Assembly: GCA_029204225.1 (NCBI GenBank)
Contig: CM055096.1
Coordinates: forward strand, 28,657,995 to 28,721,994
Direction of reading: 5' to 3'
DNA: 64,000 nucleotides
DNA from: Diphasiastrum complanatum
Taxonomy: Eukaryota; Streptophyta; Lycopodiopsida; Lycopodiales; Lycopodiaceae
The translations under genes and the position numbers were made by a program. Below the pieces are notes generated by a model. That model was not told where the DNA came from and did not search any database. It saw only the letters and a program-made list of their open reading frames with translations. The number at the start of each line of letters is the position of its first letter. Position 1 is the first letter of the stretch. This document shows, in pieces, positions 29,454-41,129 of the stretch.

Positions 29454-29825
29454 GTTTATGACGGTTGATATTCAAATAGATGGTCTGTTTCCAAACTCGA
29501 ATAAATTCTGTTCACGAATATTTCGTGATAGTCTATCTCTTTATCTCAATTTCGTGTTTCGTGAAGCGTTCGCGACATTTTTATCTTTCGCAAATTGTTC
29601 TGACAGATGACAATTCTTGAGCTTGAAGGAAGCTAGAATATTTTGCGAACTGTTCGAGATAGTTTCACGACAGGTGAGCTTGAATAAGACACTGTTTCAC
29701 GAATCTTTCGAGTTGGTCACGAATAGAAAATTTTCACGTCTGTTTCTTTCTCATCCTTTGTCAAGTAAAACTGCATGCTTTGTTGGTAGAATCAAGATCT
29801 GTCTGATCAATTGTTCTACAGCTCC

Positions 29826-30090
29826 CTCTCAAAGTGGCAGTTGGATTAATCCCAATCTTCTTCGTTGCTTCTCAAACAAGGCTTTACTCAGTCAATGGCT
29901 TTGTAAAGATATCAGCTGTCATTTCCTCTGTGGGTATGAAGACTGTCTTCAGTATCTTCTTCTCGACTAAGTCCCGAATCACATGATACTTGATGGCTAT
30001 ATGCTTCGTTTTCGAGTGAAATACAGGATCTTTTGTAATATAGATTGCTGAAGTGTTATCCATTAACAAGACATAAGGTTCAGAGATCAA
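29826..30090 (-). pseudogene. Copia RNase H C-terminal remnant
   Basis: The minus strand reads YVLLMDNTSAIYITKDPVFH, then SKTKHIAIKYHVIRD, then TADIFTKPLTE, the C-terminal end of copia RNase H. It is all that is left of this element's coding region. It begins immediately after the LTR, so gag, protease, integrase and RT have been deleted. Confidence 0.9.
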
Positions 30091-30493
30091 AACGAATTTT
30101 TATTATTCTGAATCTGATTCATCAACATACATCTCTTGTTGTCTTATCTCGTTGTTGTGTCTCTGATTGAGTCCTTGTGAATCTCTTCAGCTTGTGTGTC
30201 TGAAAGTTAGTTACAACGAGTAGTGCAAATGTATTAATATTGCTACAAGATAGGTCTTTTGGCCTTTTATTTACTGTAACATTAGAAATCTAACCGTTTA
30301 CGACGGTTGATATTCAAATAGACGGTCTGTTTCCAGCATACTCGAATAGATTTTGTTCGCGAATATTTTGCGACAATCTGTCTCTTTATCTCAACTTCGT
30401 GTTTCGCGATATTTTGTCTCTTCGCGACATTTTTGTCTTTCGTGGATTGTTCGTGACAGATGACAATTCTTGAGCTTGAAGGAAGCTAGAATA

Positions 30494-33439
30494 TGTTAAA
30501 CTATTTTCTAGCAAGGGATTGAACTAACTAGAACCGTTTAGAGGGTAAATCAGTGAGATCAAATATCAGATCTCACTTTACGCGAGTATCGATTATTCTC
30601 TATTAATCAATCCTGAATCTTTATAGGATACACCGTGGTTTATCTAAAAGAGGGTTCCAAGCTCTTTATAGATGTAACGGGGCTCAAATAGAATAGCTAC
30701 CTTCAAGTAACAATTCAGTAATAGTTTCACTAATCTCACTATCTACAGTAGCCCAGCACCCATCCTTGTTTCCCAGTATCTGCATATTAGTTCATAATAT
30801 ATGACTTAGTTTTCGTGCTTTAAAACCTCTCAAGTACAAGTATCAGTATGGCATCAACACTGTATGTTCCAACAGTGATACCTCTTTCTTATCATAATCG
30901 TATTATTCCAAATTGTGTGTTCCAACAATTTTGGATATAGTATTCAGTTTGTGTGTTCCAACAAACTGATATTTATATAGTATAGACTTATTACATATAT
31001 TGCAAATTATGATGTGTTCTTTATTAGGATACTGATCACTTAATAACTTTCAAACAGTCTGCCAAAGTTCAGTTTTCTCACTGCAGATGGATTCTACACA
31101 AAATTCTGCTCACTTTTGCTTTTCGGAGTGTTCAATTCCGATGTAAAACAAACAAGTTATAATCATTTTAAGTTCAGCCGCAATTTTTTTTATATAAAAT
31201 TGTATAAGGCCCCTTGTAAGTTATAACATTTTAGAAAAATCGTAAATGCCGTTTTCATAGATAAAGCTATCAGTTCCTTAAGTTTTCACAATGCAGATGT
31301 TAAGACTGTGATTCAACTTTTTAATAAATCAAACTTCAGACTGTAAATTACATACAGTCAAGAAACCGGTTCCAAATATAGCCAGAATAGAGATTTATGA
31401 TTCAATGAGTGAAATTATTAGCAGTTCATTATTTTCATTTCAGTCACAAAATTTCATAATCACTTACCTCAGACAAAATCACAACACTGCCTCTCAGTCC
31501 AAAAATGTGTCCAGAGGCTAAAGGCTCACTCAGTCCGTCGTCAGACAGGGCCAGCTCTTCAAGTATCAGTGATGTCGGTTCCTTCTTCACTGTTTCAAAA
31601 AACACTGGCATAAGTGAACGGGTACCAATCTTTTACGGTCCCGTCACTTCCAATTCTTCAAAAAATAAACGTGGGCTGGGCAACGTGTCTAACCTCTCGA
31701 TTTTCAACAGGCTGGAGCCAGATTGTCAAAGCAAGACTGTCCAGGCATAGAAGAAGAGACATAAGATGGAAGGTATACCATACCAAAACCTGATCGACAG
31801 TCTGATGTACCTTACAATTTGTGCCAGACCCGACTTGGCCATCTCTGTCTATGCATTAAGTCAATTCTATTCTAACCCTGGCATGGCACATTGGCTGATG
31901 GAAAAACACATACTGCAATACTTGAAAGGCACTCCAAATATATGATTGACCTACAAAGGCATAAAAAGAATTCAAGTTGCAACACTACAATGATGCAAGT
32001 TGGGCGAGTTGCAAAGTATTCTCTCCCACACAACCCAGAAACGGTCGTGGGCTGGATCGCGGCTCACCATTCCAACAGGGAGCGTGGCTTCTTCAATTAT
32101 CAGATTCTTCAGATCTCTCTCTCAATCGCGATGTTGGAACCAGTCGCCCTTTCACAGAACAGCCATTTTCAGAACTGCGTAGATTGTTGCGCTCTTCCAC
32201 AGATATACAGAGTCGTTTTTTATCAGAACCACAGATGATCTCTTCAAAATCAGGTTTTTTCTCTTCAAAATCAGGTTTTTCTTCCACAGAAACAGCGATG
32301 GGACTGCGACTCTCTTCCTTCACGGATAGTCGCGATGTGCAGCTCTTCACGTTCCACAGATACACACAGGGATGACACATATCAGGGTCGCGTGGATCAT
32401 TGCATTACATGAGTTCATGGAAGGACAACAATTCTGACAATTGCTCATAATGGCAATGTTACTGTTGCTGTCTACTCTCCTCTCAAGGTGCAAAAATTGA
32501 AACATGTCTTTCTCTCTCCCTGACTTATTTTCTCTTCTCCGACACGAGACGCGTCCCTCTCTTCATAACCAACTTTTCTTTTTGAGCCATTGCCTTGATG
32601 GAAGCCCATTTCACCCTTCATTTTGACAAAAAGGGCTCTTTGCATACTGTTGGCCTCCAAAAATCATTTTCCCAGTTCTTAGTTTTTGAAACTCCGATTT
32701 TTTCCCGGATGTCGAACTGTCTCATAGGTATCACCATTCCTTCCATTTTTGTCTGTGTTACCCGCGACTTCGTTTTCAACACGAACCATCATAAAACTGG
32801 CAACTCAGCATCGCGTACAAACCGACACTCGGTATAATCAACCGTCATCCCCACCAAGGGAAATCACCAAAATATCAATAATTTGAACTCGGAAAACTTG
32901 TCTGACATCAACCCAGCAAGTTTGATTTGTAAGTCTGCACTACACTTTGCATCGACAATCTTTTTAGCTGCCGTTTTCATTTCGCTTCTTCCAGTAACAA
33001 GATTTTTTAAGTCACAAACTGCTCTTCACTGGAAACCGCAACTGAACGTCGTCGAACCCTTAACCTTAGGACACCCTCTTGAGCTTTAAGACAATACCTA
33101 AATCTCATCTGGGCATTTTTTATTAATGTCAGTAGAATGAGTACATCGTCATATTATAGTCTCAACGATGCCGAAAAACCGTAAAACCGTAAAAAAAACC
33201 GTGAAACTACAATTTACGTTAATTATGCCAATTCGAAGGCAATTATTATTGTAGGTATCATCTCTAAACTGTATAGAGTAAAACTGGCATCATGTCTAAA
33301 TATAGCAATATGGCTAATGTCATGCCAATTTACTTACTAAAAATAGTAAATGACCATTATGAAACCTCTTATAGAAATCGAATAAACTTCAAATAGCTCA
33401 TTTTTAGCCCGAATTATGTCATCAAAAATTCGGCTAACA
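30494..33439 (-). repeat. LTR1 of the nested element (2946 bp)
   Basis: Begins TGTTAAAC at 30494 and ends GGCTAACA at 33439. It matches LTR2 at both ends (30494-30765 with 37659-37920; 32559-33439 with about 38085-38962). The centre matches the LTR copy at 27022-29453 in inverse. It contains a copia fragment at about 31725-32070 that the other copies lack. The three-hairpin array is at 30851-30968. Confidence 0.88.
31725..32070 (+). pseudogene. Copia RT/RNase H fragment inside LTR1
   Basis: The plus strand reads IPYQNLIDSLMYLTICARPD, then ALSQFYSNPGMAHW and ILQYLKGTPN, the end of the copia RT. A weak RNase H start (YNDASWAS) follows. Stops interrupt it. It is absent from LTR2 and from the inverted LTR copy, so it entered LTR1 later. 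Confidence 0.8.
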
Positions 33440-33457
33440 TTGGCGATTCCACTGGGG
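33440..33457 (+). promoter_or_regulatory. Primer-binding-like site beside LTR1
   Basis: TTGGCGATTCCACTGGGG directly follows the LTR1 terminus on the plus strand. It resembles tRNA-primed sites of plant gypsy elements. It points opposite to the gag reading frame, which is odd for a single element. Confidence 0.5.
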
Positions 33458-34700
33458 AGTGTGGTCCCCACACGAACGGATCCAGAAAAATATATTCGCG
33501 ATAAACAATGGGCTCAACATACATTATAGTGTGATGCTAACCACTCTTCAGAATAGCAGCCAAATCTAAAGCCATCGATTAAGCCTTAGAACTCATCAGC
33601 AACAAAATTCTTCAAATTGTAACCTGTCAATATATCCATCCATGTGTCTTAAAAAAGAAATGCTCCCATTCCCATCAGTATAGGGTAATGCCCAATGTCT
33701 CTGATCCCATGCAAATAGGAAAATGGAAATGCAATCTTCATTTTGTCATCATACTCATTTCTTGATGCAATCTCAAGTTTTGTGTTTAACGTCCTCCAGA
33801 TAAGTGTATATGCAACCTTTCTAGCAGAGGTATCTTCCTTGATTTTCTTCATCTTGAGATTTTGATTCTCAATAAACTCCTATCCTCTCCTTACAAACTT
33901 TTTTCGTCTCACAAGGTATTGAATCTCTCAAATATATGTATATCCTCACATTCTTCATCTATAGATCAGATTAAAAGATCGAAACTTAAAGATCAAATAT
34001 ATCTAGTTCCTCACACAGAAAAATCTAGATCCAATTTTTAAATCTATGTTCAAACTAGTAGGAGATATATGGAAAACACTCGTCATTCTCTCCACTCATT
34101 TTTTTTTTCACTCATCACTCAAAAGTTCTCACAAATACTCTCAAAAGGACAGAACGTTTCCATGATGTTTCAAATTATAATTTTTTTTCCGTTCACCACC
34201 CCACTGGTAATGTTTCATTCCATCCAAAACTTCATTTTCTTAGACCCCCTAGATGCTTCTGATTCAACCAAATATGCCCATTTGGAAAAAGTAGTTAACA
34301 TTGCACCCCGATCATCAAATAAATGCAGTGTGCATAGGGAAATGCAATGCAATCTTCAGAACATTATCAAATGAATGCAAACATACCATGCTGTAATGAT
34401 GCATGTGCAAAGTGTATGTGCTCACAAATTTTTATTTATTTGTTTATTATTATTATATATGTTTTTTTTAATTTTTTATTATTATAAAAAGTTGTAATCT
34501 TACAAATTCTATAATTCAAAATAAACATCACCTTTATATGCATTAAGCATTCAATCTTTATAAACTGCAAAATATATTTTGTTTTTTTTTTTCAAGTTTT
34601 TTTCCCCTTTTTTTTTCGTAAAAAACACAAAAATAATTAAAAACAACTAATACACCTTACCTCATAGTGGAAATCAAAGACGGTAAGGTGGAAAAATTCT
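33458..34700 (+). other. Internal spacer with an RT scrap
   Basis: No intact gene. At 34243-34305 the plus strand matches the RT-coding segment found (inverted) at 26945-27005, including the frame DSTKYAHLEKVVNIAP. The rest is AT-rich, with T runs at 34440-34620. Confidence 0.55.
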
Positions 34701-34710
34701 AACCATCAAC

Positions 34711-37321
34711 TTATCCATGATCAAACTTGTTATCTGGATAACCGTCATCATCATCAACATTCAACATTATTTTTCCATGCTTCCCTCTGTCAGCTAAGCA
34801 TCCTCCTTCACATCTTCCACAATAGAATGAAGGTTTTGTATCTTCATTAAACCCATATAAATGGTTCATCATATCATCGTTCATGTTATCTTTCATCAAA
34901 CAATTTTGAGATAGTGATTCATTTTCCATTTTCACACTTTTTAAAAATTGATGTTGAGATGCTTAACATCTGAAGATAAAGAAGATATAGTTCTATCCAT
35001 GTTATATATACACTTCTTCAACAATTCTTTCATATCATCCATATCTGTATTGGCACGTCTACTTCTACATCTAGAATCCAAGATTCTAGTATTTTGTTCA
35101 AGTGGATTTATTTCAAAATCCAATAGTTGATTCATCATTGAGAAATGAACTCCATCAAATTCCATATTTTCCTTATCTAAAAGGTGGGATGGATATCTTG
35201 CTATAGTATCATTTTCTCCCAATGGTATCACTATAGGTTGGCACTGATCTGTGACTAAAATGGCTAGCTCAGTAGCTTTGGCTTTACATATAGCCTCATC
35301 CAAAGTAAAGGGCATAGATTGGCGAACATCCTCTCAAAAAGAAAGACAGTCTTATGAGTTCAGACAAATCAGTCATTTTATTCACTTGAAAAACCAATTC
35401 TTTAAAACGACGAGCATATTGTTGTATAGTTTCCATTGGTCCTTGTTGCATGGTTAACAATGTAGATATTAGCTCAACTATATCACAAGGAGATCTAAAC
35501 TGCTTAATAAATAGGGTGTAGAACTCCTTTAAAGTAGTAATGGAATCCAAAGGTAAATTATGATACCAATGTATAGCTTCTCCCTTCAAAGTCATAACAA
35601 ATAACATTAGTTCATGGCCAGGATCATATATTCTATTGATAAAGCAAAACGTATCAAACACTTGTATGTGTCTATCAGCATCCTCATTCAATGTACCACT
35701 ATATTCTGGCAACAAACCCCTTAACTTAGGCAACCTAGTAGTGTTATACAGAATATTTATTGGTTGTCTCCTTTCATTCATTACTTTAGCAATGGTTTTT
35801 TCAAGAACTCTCTCTCGTAAGTCTATGGAATCATCCTCACAAAGGTTATCCTCATCTTCATTGTTTTCTTTCAAATGTAATCTAGTTTGACATAGAACTT
35901 CATTATCAGTTAATATCTTTCCAAGTCTCTCTTTTTCTTTGCATTCATGACATATGTCATCATTTAATAATATGATATTCTCTTCATCAATTTTCTCATA
36001 TATGCTAATATCACCATCAGAACCATCCTTCATCAATACTCGATCATAATCAACTATATATTCTTTTAGATCTTGTTGACATTTTTTCTCAAAAGTATAA
36101 TCTACTACACTTCCATAGTTGATATCATCATAACTGATATAATCCTTCATCTTGACTATGGATCTCATTGCATCAAGGTCTATATCACAATGATGATTAT
36201 CATCAATATGATCAATACAAAAATTGTTTGAATACAGTTGATCACATTGTTCATATGATGTTTGAACTGTTTCACTTAGATCTTTGCTCATATAATTAAT
36301 GTCTGAATCATCATCCATATTAAAACCGATCAAATGCGTATTAGAAGTATAATTTTCCTGAGATTTATCATTAACGATATCCATATGTTTCATTTTCTCA
36401 TAATCAAAGTTGTCAGGATACATTTCAATAATGTCATATCTAGACAAATTCTGAACTCCTGTAACATATCCCAACCAATATTATTGGGTAATAATAATTT
36501 CTTAATCATTACTTTCTTTTCATGGAAATAGGTTTCCATTTCATATAACATATTCTTTGCAACATTTCACTCTCTTTAGTGAACAATAACATTTGTTTTT
36601 CCTTGCTATAAGGTAGCAAATCTTTATGCTCACTACAATTCATTGAAAGATTTTCAAATCCAGTTCTTTTTATACTTTCATAGCCATCAAATTTATTTTC
36701 AGCCTCTAATGGTTGAGCCTTATCATATAGGAGATTATCATCTGTGTTTTCAATCCCATCTTTAATCATGTTGTCCTCAAGGGTTATTTCCTCCAAATAA
36801 TTGTGTGACAGTTCAACAACAAAACTCAAATTCTCTTCTTTATCAATTGAGTGATCATCACTTGTCTTTGTATCATTTGTATCTTCTATTAGCACCTCAT
36901 CAGTATCAATAGTCTTTTCATCTTGATTTTGCTGATAGTCTTGATTAAAAGAAAAATCTTTCCAATCAATAATTGAGGATCCACTTGTCACACTCAATGA
37001 TTGGTATAGTTCATCATTTGTTGTATCAAATTCTTCTTGAATATGGAAGTTATCTAGTATCTTTGCACAATTATTATTCTGAAAATTTTCATGTTCATCA
37101 ACTTGGAGTATACAACTCTTTTCATCACACTCAAGGAATTGAGAAGCTATAGGACGCTCTTTATATAACGATTGTTTCTCTCTCAAATCAATCACATCAT
37201 CACTTATGATGCTAGATACCCATGAAATGAGTTGATAAATGACATTTACTACATTGGATGGTGCATGTATAGCTTCCACATCCATGTTTCCAAAATACTC
37301 ATATAACAAACTACCATCCAT
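34711..37321 (-). pseudogene. Gypsy-type gag with a very long acidic N-terminal extension
   Basis: Minus-strand frame from the ATG at 37321 (MDGSLLYEYFG). The first roughly 540 residues are Asp/Glu/Asn/Ser-rich with no known domain. A Retrotrans_gag domain follows (LPKLRGLLPEYSGTL, then LKGEAIHWYHNLPLDS and FYTLFIKQFRSPCD, near 35750-35500). A tail (MDDMKELLKKCIYNMDR) matches the 12.5-kb gag, and the C-terminus ends GYPDNK at about 34720. Frameshifts near 36500 and 35310 and a stop near 34938 break it. It may once have been one protein of about 870 residues. No zinc knuckle or protease follows. The acidic region could be mistaken for a host gene, but it is contiguous with gag and bounded by LTRs. 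Confidence 0.8.
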
Positions 37322-37637
37322 GGTTCTTTTTTTTTGCAAGATAAGTAAAAACCTCTCTTATATATTTCAATTATATCAAAAAGATAATATAGATCCCAAA
37401 ATCATAGAATTCATTCAATAGACCCATATCATTTAGAATAATTAAAAGAGAGAATCGCACCATCATAAAAGAAATCTTAACACCCAATTTGTTTTGGAGT
37501 TCATTTTCATTCTTGGTAGAATAAAATCCTATAAATTTTGTAGCACAATTTTCATCTTAATAAAATCCATCATTTGTAGTTTTCATGGGAGAGGATAAAT
37601 GGCCATCAAATACAAATCTTATCCCTTCTCAAATCCT

Positions 37638-37658
37638 GGCTCCCGGCAGACGCACCAA
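37638..37658 (-). promoter_or_regulatory. Primer-binding-like site beside LTR2
   Basis: On the minus strand TTGGTGCGTCTGCCGGGAG directly follows the LTR2 terminus. It precedes an untranslated leader of about 315 bp and the gag ATG at 37321. This is the expected position for the primer site of the gag-bearing element. Confidence 0.6.
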
Positions 37659-38962
37659 TGTTAAACTATTTTCTAGCAAGGGATTGAACTAACTAGAACC
37701 GTATAGAGGGTAAATCAGCGAGATCAAATATCAGACCTCACTTTACGCGAGTATCGATGATTCTCTATCAGTCAATCCTGAATCTTTATAGGATACACCG
37801 TGGTTTATCTAAAAGAGAGTTCCAAGCTCTTTATAAATGTAATGGGGCTAAAATAGAATAGCTACCTTCAGGTAACAATTCAGTAATAGTTTCACTAATC
37901 TCACTATCTACAGTAGCCCAGCACTCTTCGTCTAATGTGTACTCAATGTTAATATATATGTGAATGATCGATTCTTGATAGTATAGTTCTGATATAAAGT
38001 TTAGTGCACTTCTACTAACTTTATATCAACTTTTCATAACCAACTTTTCAACTTTTCAACTTTTTATAAAGTTCAGTTCCCTCTCTTCATAACCAACTTT
38101 TCTTTTTGAGCCATTGCCTTGATGGAAGCCCATTTCACCCTTCATTTTGACAAAAAGGGCTCTTTGCATACTGTTGGCCTCCAAAAATCATTTTCCCAGT
38201 TCCTGGTTTTTGAAACTCCGATATTTTCCCGAATGTCGAACTGTCTCATAGGTATCACCATTCCTTCCATTCTTGTTTGCGTTACCCGTGACTTCGTATT
38301 CAACAAGAACCATCATAAAATTGGCACCTCAGCATCGCGTACAAACCGACACTCGGTATAATCAACTGTCATCCCCACCAAGGGAAATCACCAAAATATC
38401 AATATTCCGAACTCGGAAAACTTGTCTGACATCAACCCAGCAAGTTTGATTTGTAAGTCTGCACTGTACTTTGCATCAACAATTTTTTTAGCTGCCGTTT
38501 TCATTTCGTTTCTTCCAGTAACAAGATTTTTTAAGTCACAAATTGCTCTTCACTGGAAATCGCAACTGAACGTCGTCGAACCCTTAACCTTAGGACACCC
38601 TCTTAAACTTTCAGCCAGTACCTAAAAATCATTTGGGCATTTTTTATTAATGTCAGTAGAATGAGTACATCATCATATTACAGTCTCGGCGATGCCGAAA
38701 AACCGTAAAACTGTAAAAAGACCGTAAAACTACAATTTACGTTAACTATGCCAATTCGAAGGCAGTTATTATTGTAGGTATATTCTCTAAACTGTATAGA
38801 GTAAAACTGGCATCATGTCTAAATATAGCAATATGGCTAATGCCATGCCAATTTAATCACTAAAAATAGTAAATAGCCATTATGAAACCTCTTATAGAAA
38901 TCGAATAAACTTCAAATAGCTCCTTTTTATCTCGAATTATGTCATCGAAAATTCGGCTAACA
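37659..38962 (-). repeat. LTR2 of the nested element (1304 bp)
   Basis: Begins TGTTAAAC and ends GGCTAACA. Relative to the copy at 27022-29453 it lacks more than 1 kb of the centre, between about 38005 and 38085, including the TATA box and hairpin array. AACTTTTCA repeats mark the deletion joint near 38030-38065. Confidence 0.88.
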
Positions 38963-39154
38963 GAATATTTTGCGAACTATTCGAGATAGTTTCGTGATAG
39001 GTGAGCTTGAACAAGACACTGTTTTGCGAATCTTTCGTGAATCTGTCGAGTTGGTCATGAATTGAAAAATTTCGCGTCTATTTCTTTCTCATCCTTTGTC
39101 AAGTAAAACTGCATGCTTGGTAGAATCAAGATCTGTCTGATCAATTGTTCTACA

Positions 39155-40713
39155 CACTCGCCATAGATTTCGCATGCTTGCTCGTAGATCTGGAGGAATT
39201 TGATGACCCATCATATTTAGGTATTTCCATTCGTGGTGCCCTCTAGACTGCTTGCAATGGTGCGACAGGTACGAGTTGACCCATTGGATCCATTGGTGCT
39301 GGTTCTGGCTCTGCCTCGATTTGCGCAACTGCTACTCTGGGAAGGTGTGGTGCTTGATTTACTGCTCTTCTCGTGATTGATTGTCCGGATCTCAGATCCA
39401 TTTGGCGTTAGGTTCCAAGGATGCTGGATGTTGCTGGTATAGTGGAATATAATCTGGATCTTAGGGAATCTGATCAATTTGATAGGCCGATAATGTGATT
39501 TTAGGCCTCTTACGATGGTTTTTCCTTGACAACTTTTTGATGCTTGCTCCGATTGGCTTGAGATTTTCACAGTAGTTGGATCTGGTGCAAATCTATCTAT
39601 TGCTCTAATCTGAGAAGGTTATTCGATTGAGGATTGGCTATCAGAAGGTTTCTTCATTGTTTTTCAGTCAAAAAACTTGATTTTTAAAAAATTACTGGGA
39701 AGTAACTCTCGCAGAGTTTCCAAGAGTTGCATCTGATATGGATCTAGCTCTGGAAATCTTTGCAAAGGTTAATTCTTGCAGGAAGTAAAAATTTCACTGT
39801 TTACAAGGGTTTAGAAACACTTTTCTAATCTGATCTTCACCAATAATTTATACTAACTCTCGCAGACTTCAGCACTGATGTAAAATGACATTCAAAAGCC
39901 AATGGAGTGGTCTGCAAGAGTTACTTTTGGATGGATTTTCTGGATTTTCTGATTTTGTTGATTTTTCAGCACTTAAATCCAATTTTCTGCTCACTGGGAT
40001 CAAACTAATTTTCGCAGGATCTTTTGTGTCTTGTCTCACTGAGATGAAACTCCAGAATTCTCTATGAGAGTTCTTGGCCACTGGAATTGAAAATTTTAGT
40101 GTTTGTGAGGATTCTGATGGATTTTCCTGTCTTTTTCTCATTGGGAACCTTTGCACTGGCACTTATACTGGGAACTAATTCTCGCAAGCTTCTCTGTGTC
40201 ATGGTCTCATAGAGATGGAACTTTAGAGAGTTCTGAGAGAATTCTTATGAAGATCTGTATTTTTTGGTTTTTTACAATGGTTTTCTGAATTTTTTATGGT
40301 TTTTCTCTTATTTTTAAAGATCTGATTGGAACTAACCCTCGTGGGATTCTTTGCAGGTCTGGGACAGTACTTTGGAGCTGCTGCCAGTCATGCAAGGGTT
40401 GGTTCCCACTGGTTTTGGAGAAAACAAAATCTGATGAAAATGTTGTCTCTTTTCTCTCCAAAATGCAGATTTGTGTGTTTTTTTTGGATTTTTCAAGGTT
40501 TTTGGTTGGGTGTCAAGCCCTTAGAGGCTGCTTAGGGCCTCCTCTACCCTCTCACACCTCCTCTGCTAGCTGTGAACAGTCCAAGCACACAAAAATATAG
40601 AAAACAAGCTAACTCTACCCAAAAACCACCTAAAAACACTCTAAATAAAAAGCAAAACCAACTAAAAAGACAGCTATACTAGTTAGAGAGAATCTATCCC
40701 CGGCAACGACACC
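39155..40713 (-). mobile_element. Ty3/gypsy leader and gag start, truncated
   Basis: Minus-strand gypsy. The primer-binding site GTGTCGTTGCCGGGGA lies at about 40693-40710, and a long untranslated leader runs down to about 39430. The gag N-terminus follows: RSGQSITRRAVNQAPHLPRV, then a stop and PRMEIPKYDGSSN near 39215. The frame ends at about 39155, where the outer copia LTR starts. The leader holds degenerate tandem units of about 160 bp (39660-40380), each with a TCTCGCA-like core. Confidence 0.7.
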
Positions 40714-41070
40714 ACTGTAGGGATGTAGATATGGTCAGTGAGCAGCCCTTCCGTCTGTCAAAGAGGGTCAGATCACTAGGATAGGCCCTAACTATGCAAA
40801 GATGCTACTTTTAGTTGGTTTTCTACTTTCTCCCTTAACTCTACTCACCTTTAACACTACCCCCACTAACTCTACTCCACTAAACTAGCATTCCACATGA
40901 TTTTGGGTGAAAGGAAAAAGAAGAATAGAAGAGATAGAGAGGAGAAGAGAGAAAGAGAGAGATAGAGTAGAGAGGGAGGTTAGCTCAATGGTAGTACACC
41001 TTTAAAGGATCCTATAGTGAGAGAGAAGCAACATTTTAGTGTGCCATTACAAGAAGTATTCACTATTACA
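40714..41070 (-). repeat. Probable LTR of the 39-40.7 kb gypsy
   Basis: Sequence upstream (in minus reading) of the primer-binding site, taken as the 5' LTR by position. It includes a purine-rich run at 40915-40980. A second LTR was not found, so the outer boundary is a guess. Confidence 0.4.
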
Positions 41071-41129
41071 TGGCATCTATGGATTCCTATCTATTGGAAT
41101 CTAGTGTCTATGTGACTTAGGCAAAGCAT

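Larger units (their letters stand above)
30494..38962 (-). mobile_element. 8.47-kb non-autonomous LTR retrotransposon
   Basis: The element starts TGTTAAAC and ends GGCTAACA, with 5-bp target duplications GAATA at 30489-30493 and 38963-38967 inside a copia LTR. LTR1 is 30494-33439 and LTR2 is 37659-38962. The main coding content is a minus-strand gag with a long acidic extension (37321-34711). There is no protease, integrase or complete RT. Primer-binding-like sequences abut both inner LTR ends. Gag orientation, the 37.6-kb primer site and the LTR TATA direction (TATATAAA on the minus strand near 30970) all favour minus-strand transcription. LTR2, which would be the promoter LTR, lacks that TATA segment, so the copy looks inactive. 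Confidence 0.88.
29454..39152 (-). mobile_element. Internally deleted copia element hosting a nested LTR element
   Basis: Minus-strand copia. One LTR runs from 39152 (TGTAGAAC) down to 38963, is interrupted by the 8.47-kb element, and resumes at 30493 down to about 30090. The other LTR runs from about 29825 down to 29454, where it is cut by the LTR copy at 27022-29453. Only about 260 bp of internal sequence remain between them. The two LTR copies align over the shared parts (29454-29650 with 30295-30493; 29637-29825 with 38963-39152). A purine-rich GAGAGGGAGC precedes TGTAGAAC at 29825, as expected for a polypurine tract and 3' LTR start. Confidence 0.85.

Noticed and set aside
35296-37339. 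Acidic minus-strand frames considered as a host regulatory gene
   Set aside because: They are contiguous with a gag domain and lie between LTRs with a target duplication, so a retrotransposon origin is the better explanation.
40976-41012. GGTTAGCTCAATGGTAG, a tRNA A-box-like string
   Set aside because: It resembles a tRNA D-arm, but no T-arm or acceptor stem follows, so at most it is a tRNA-derived scrap.
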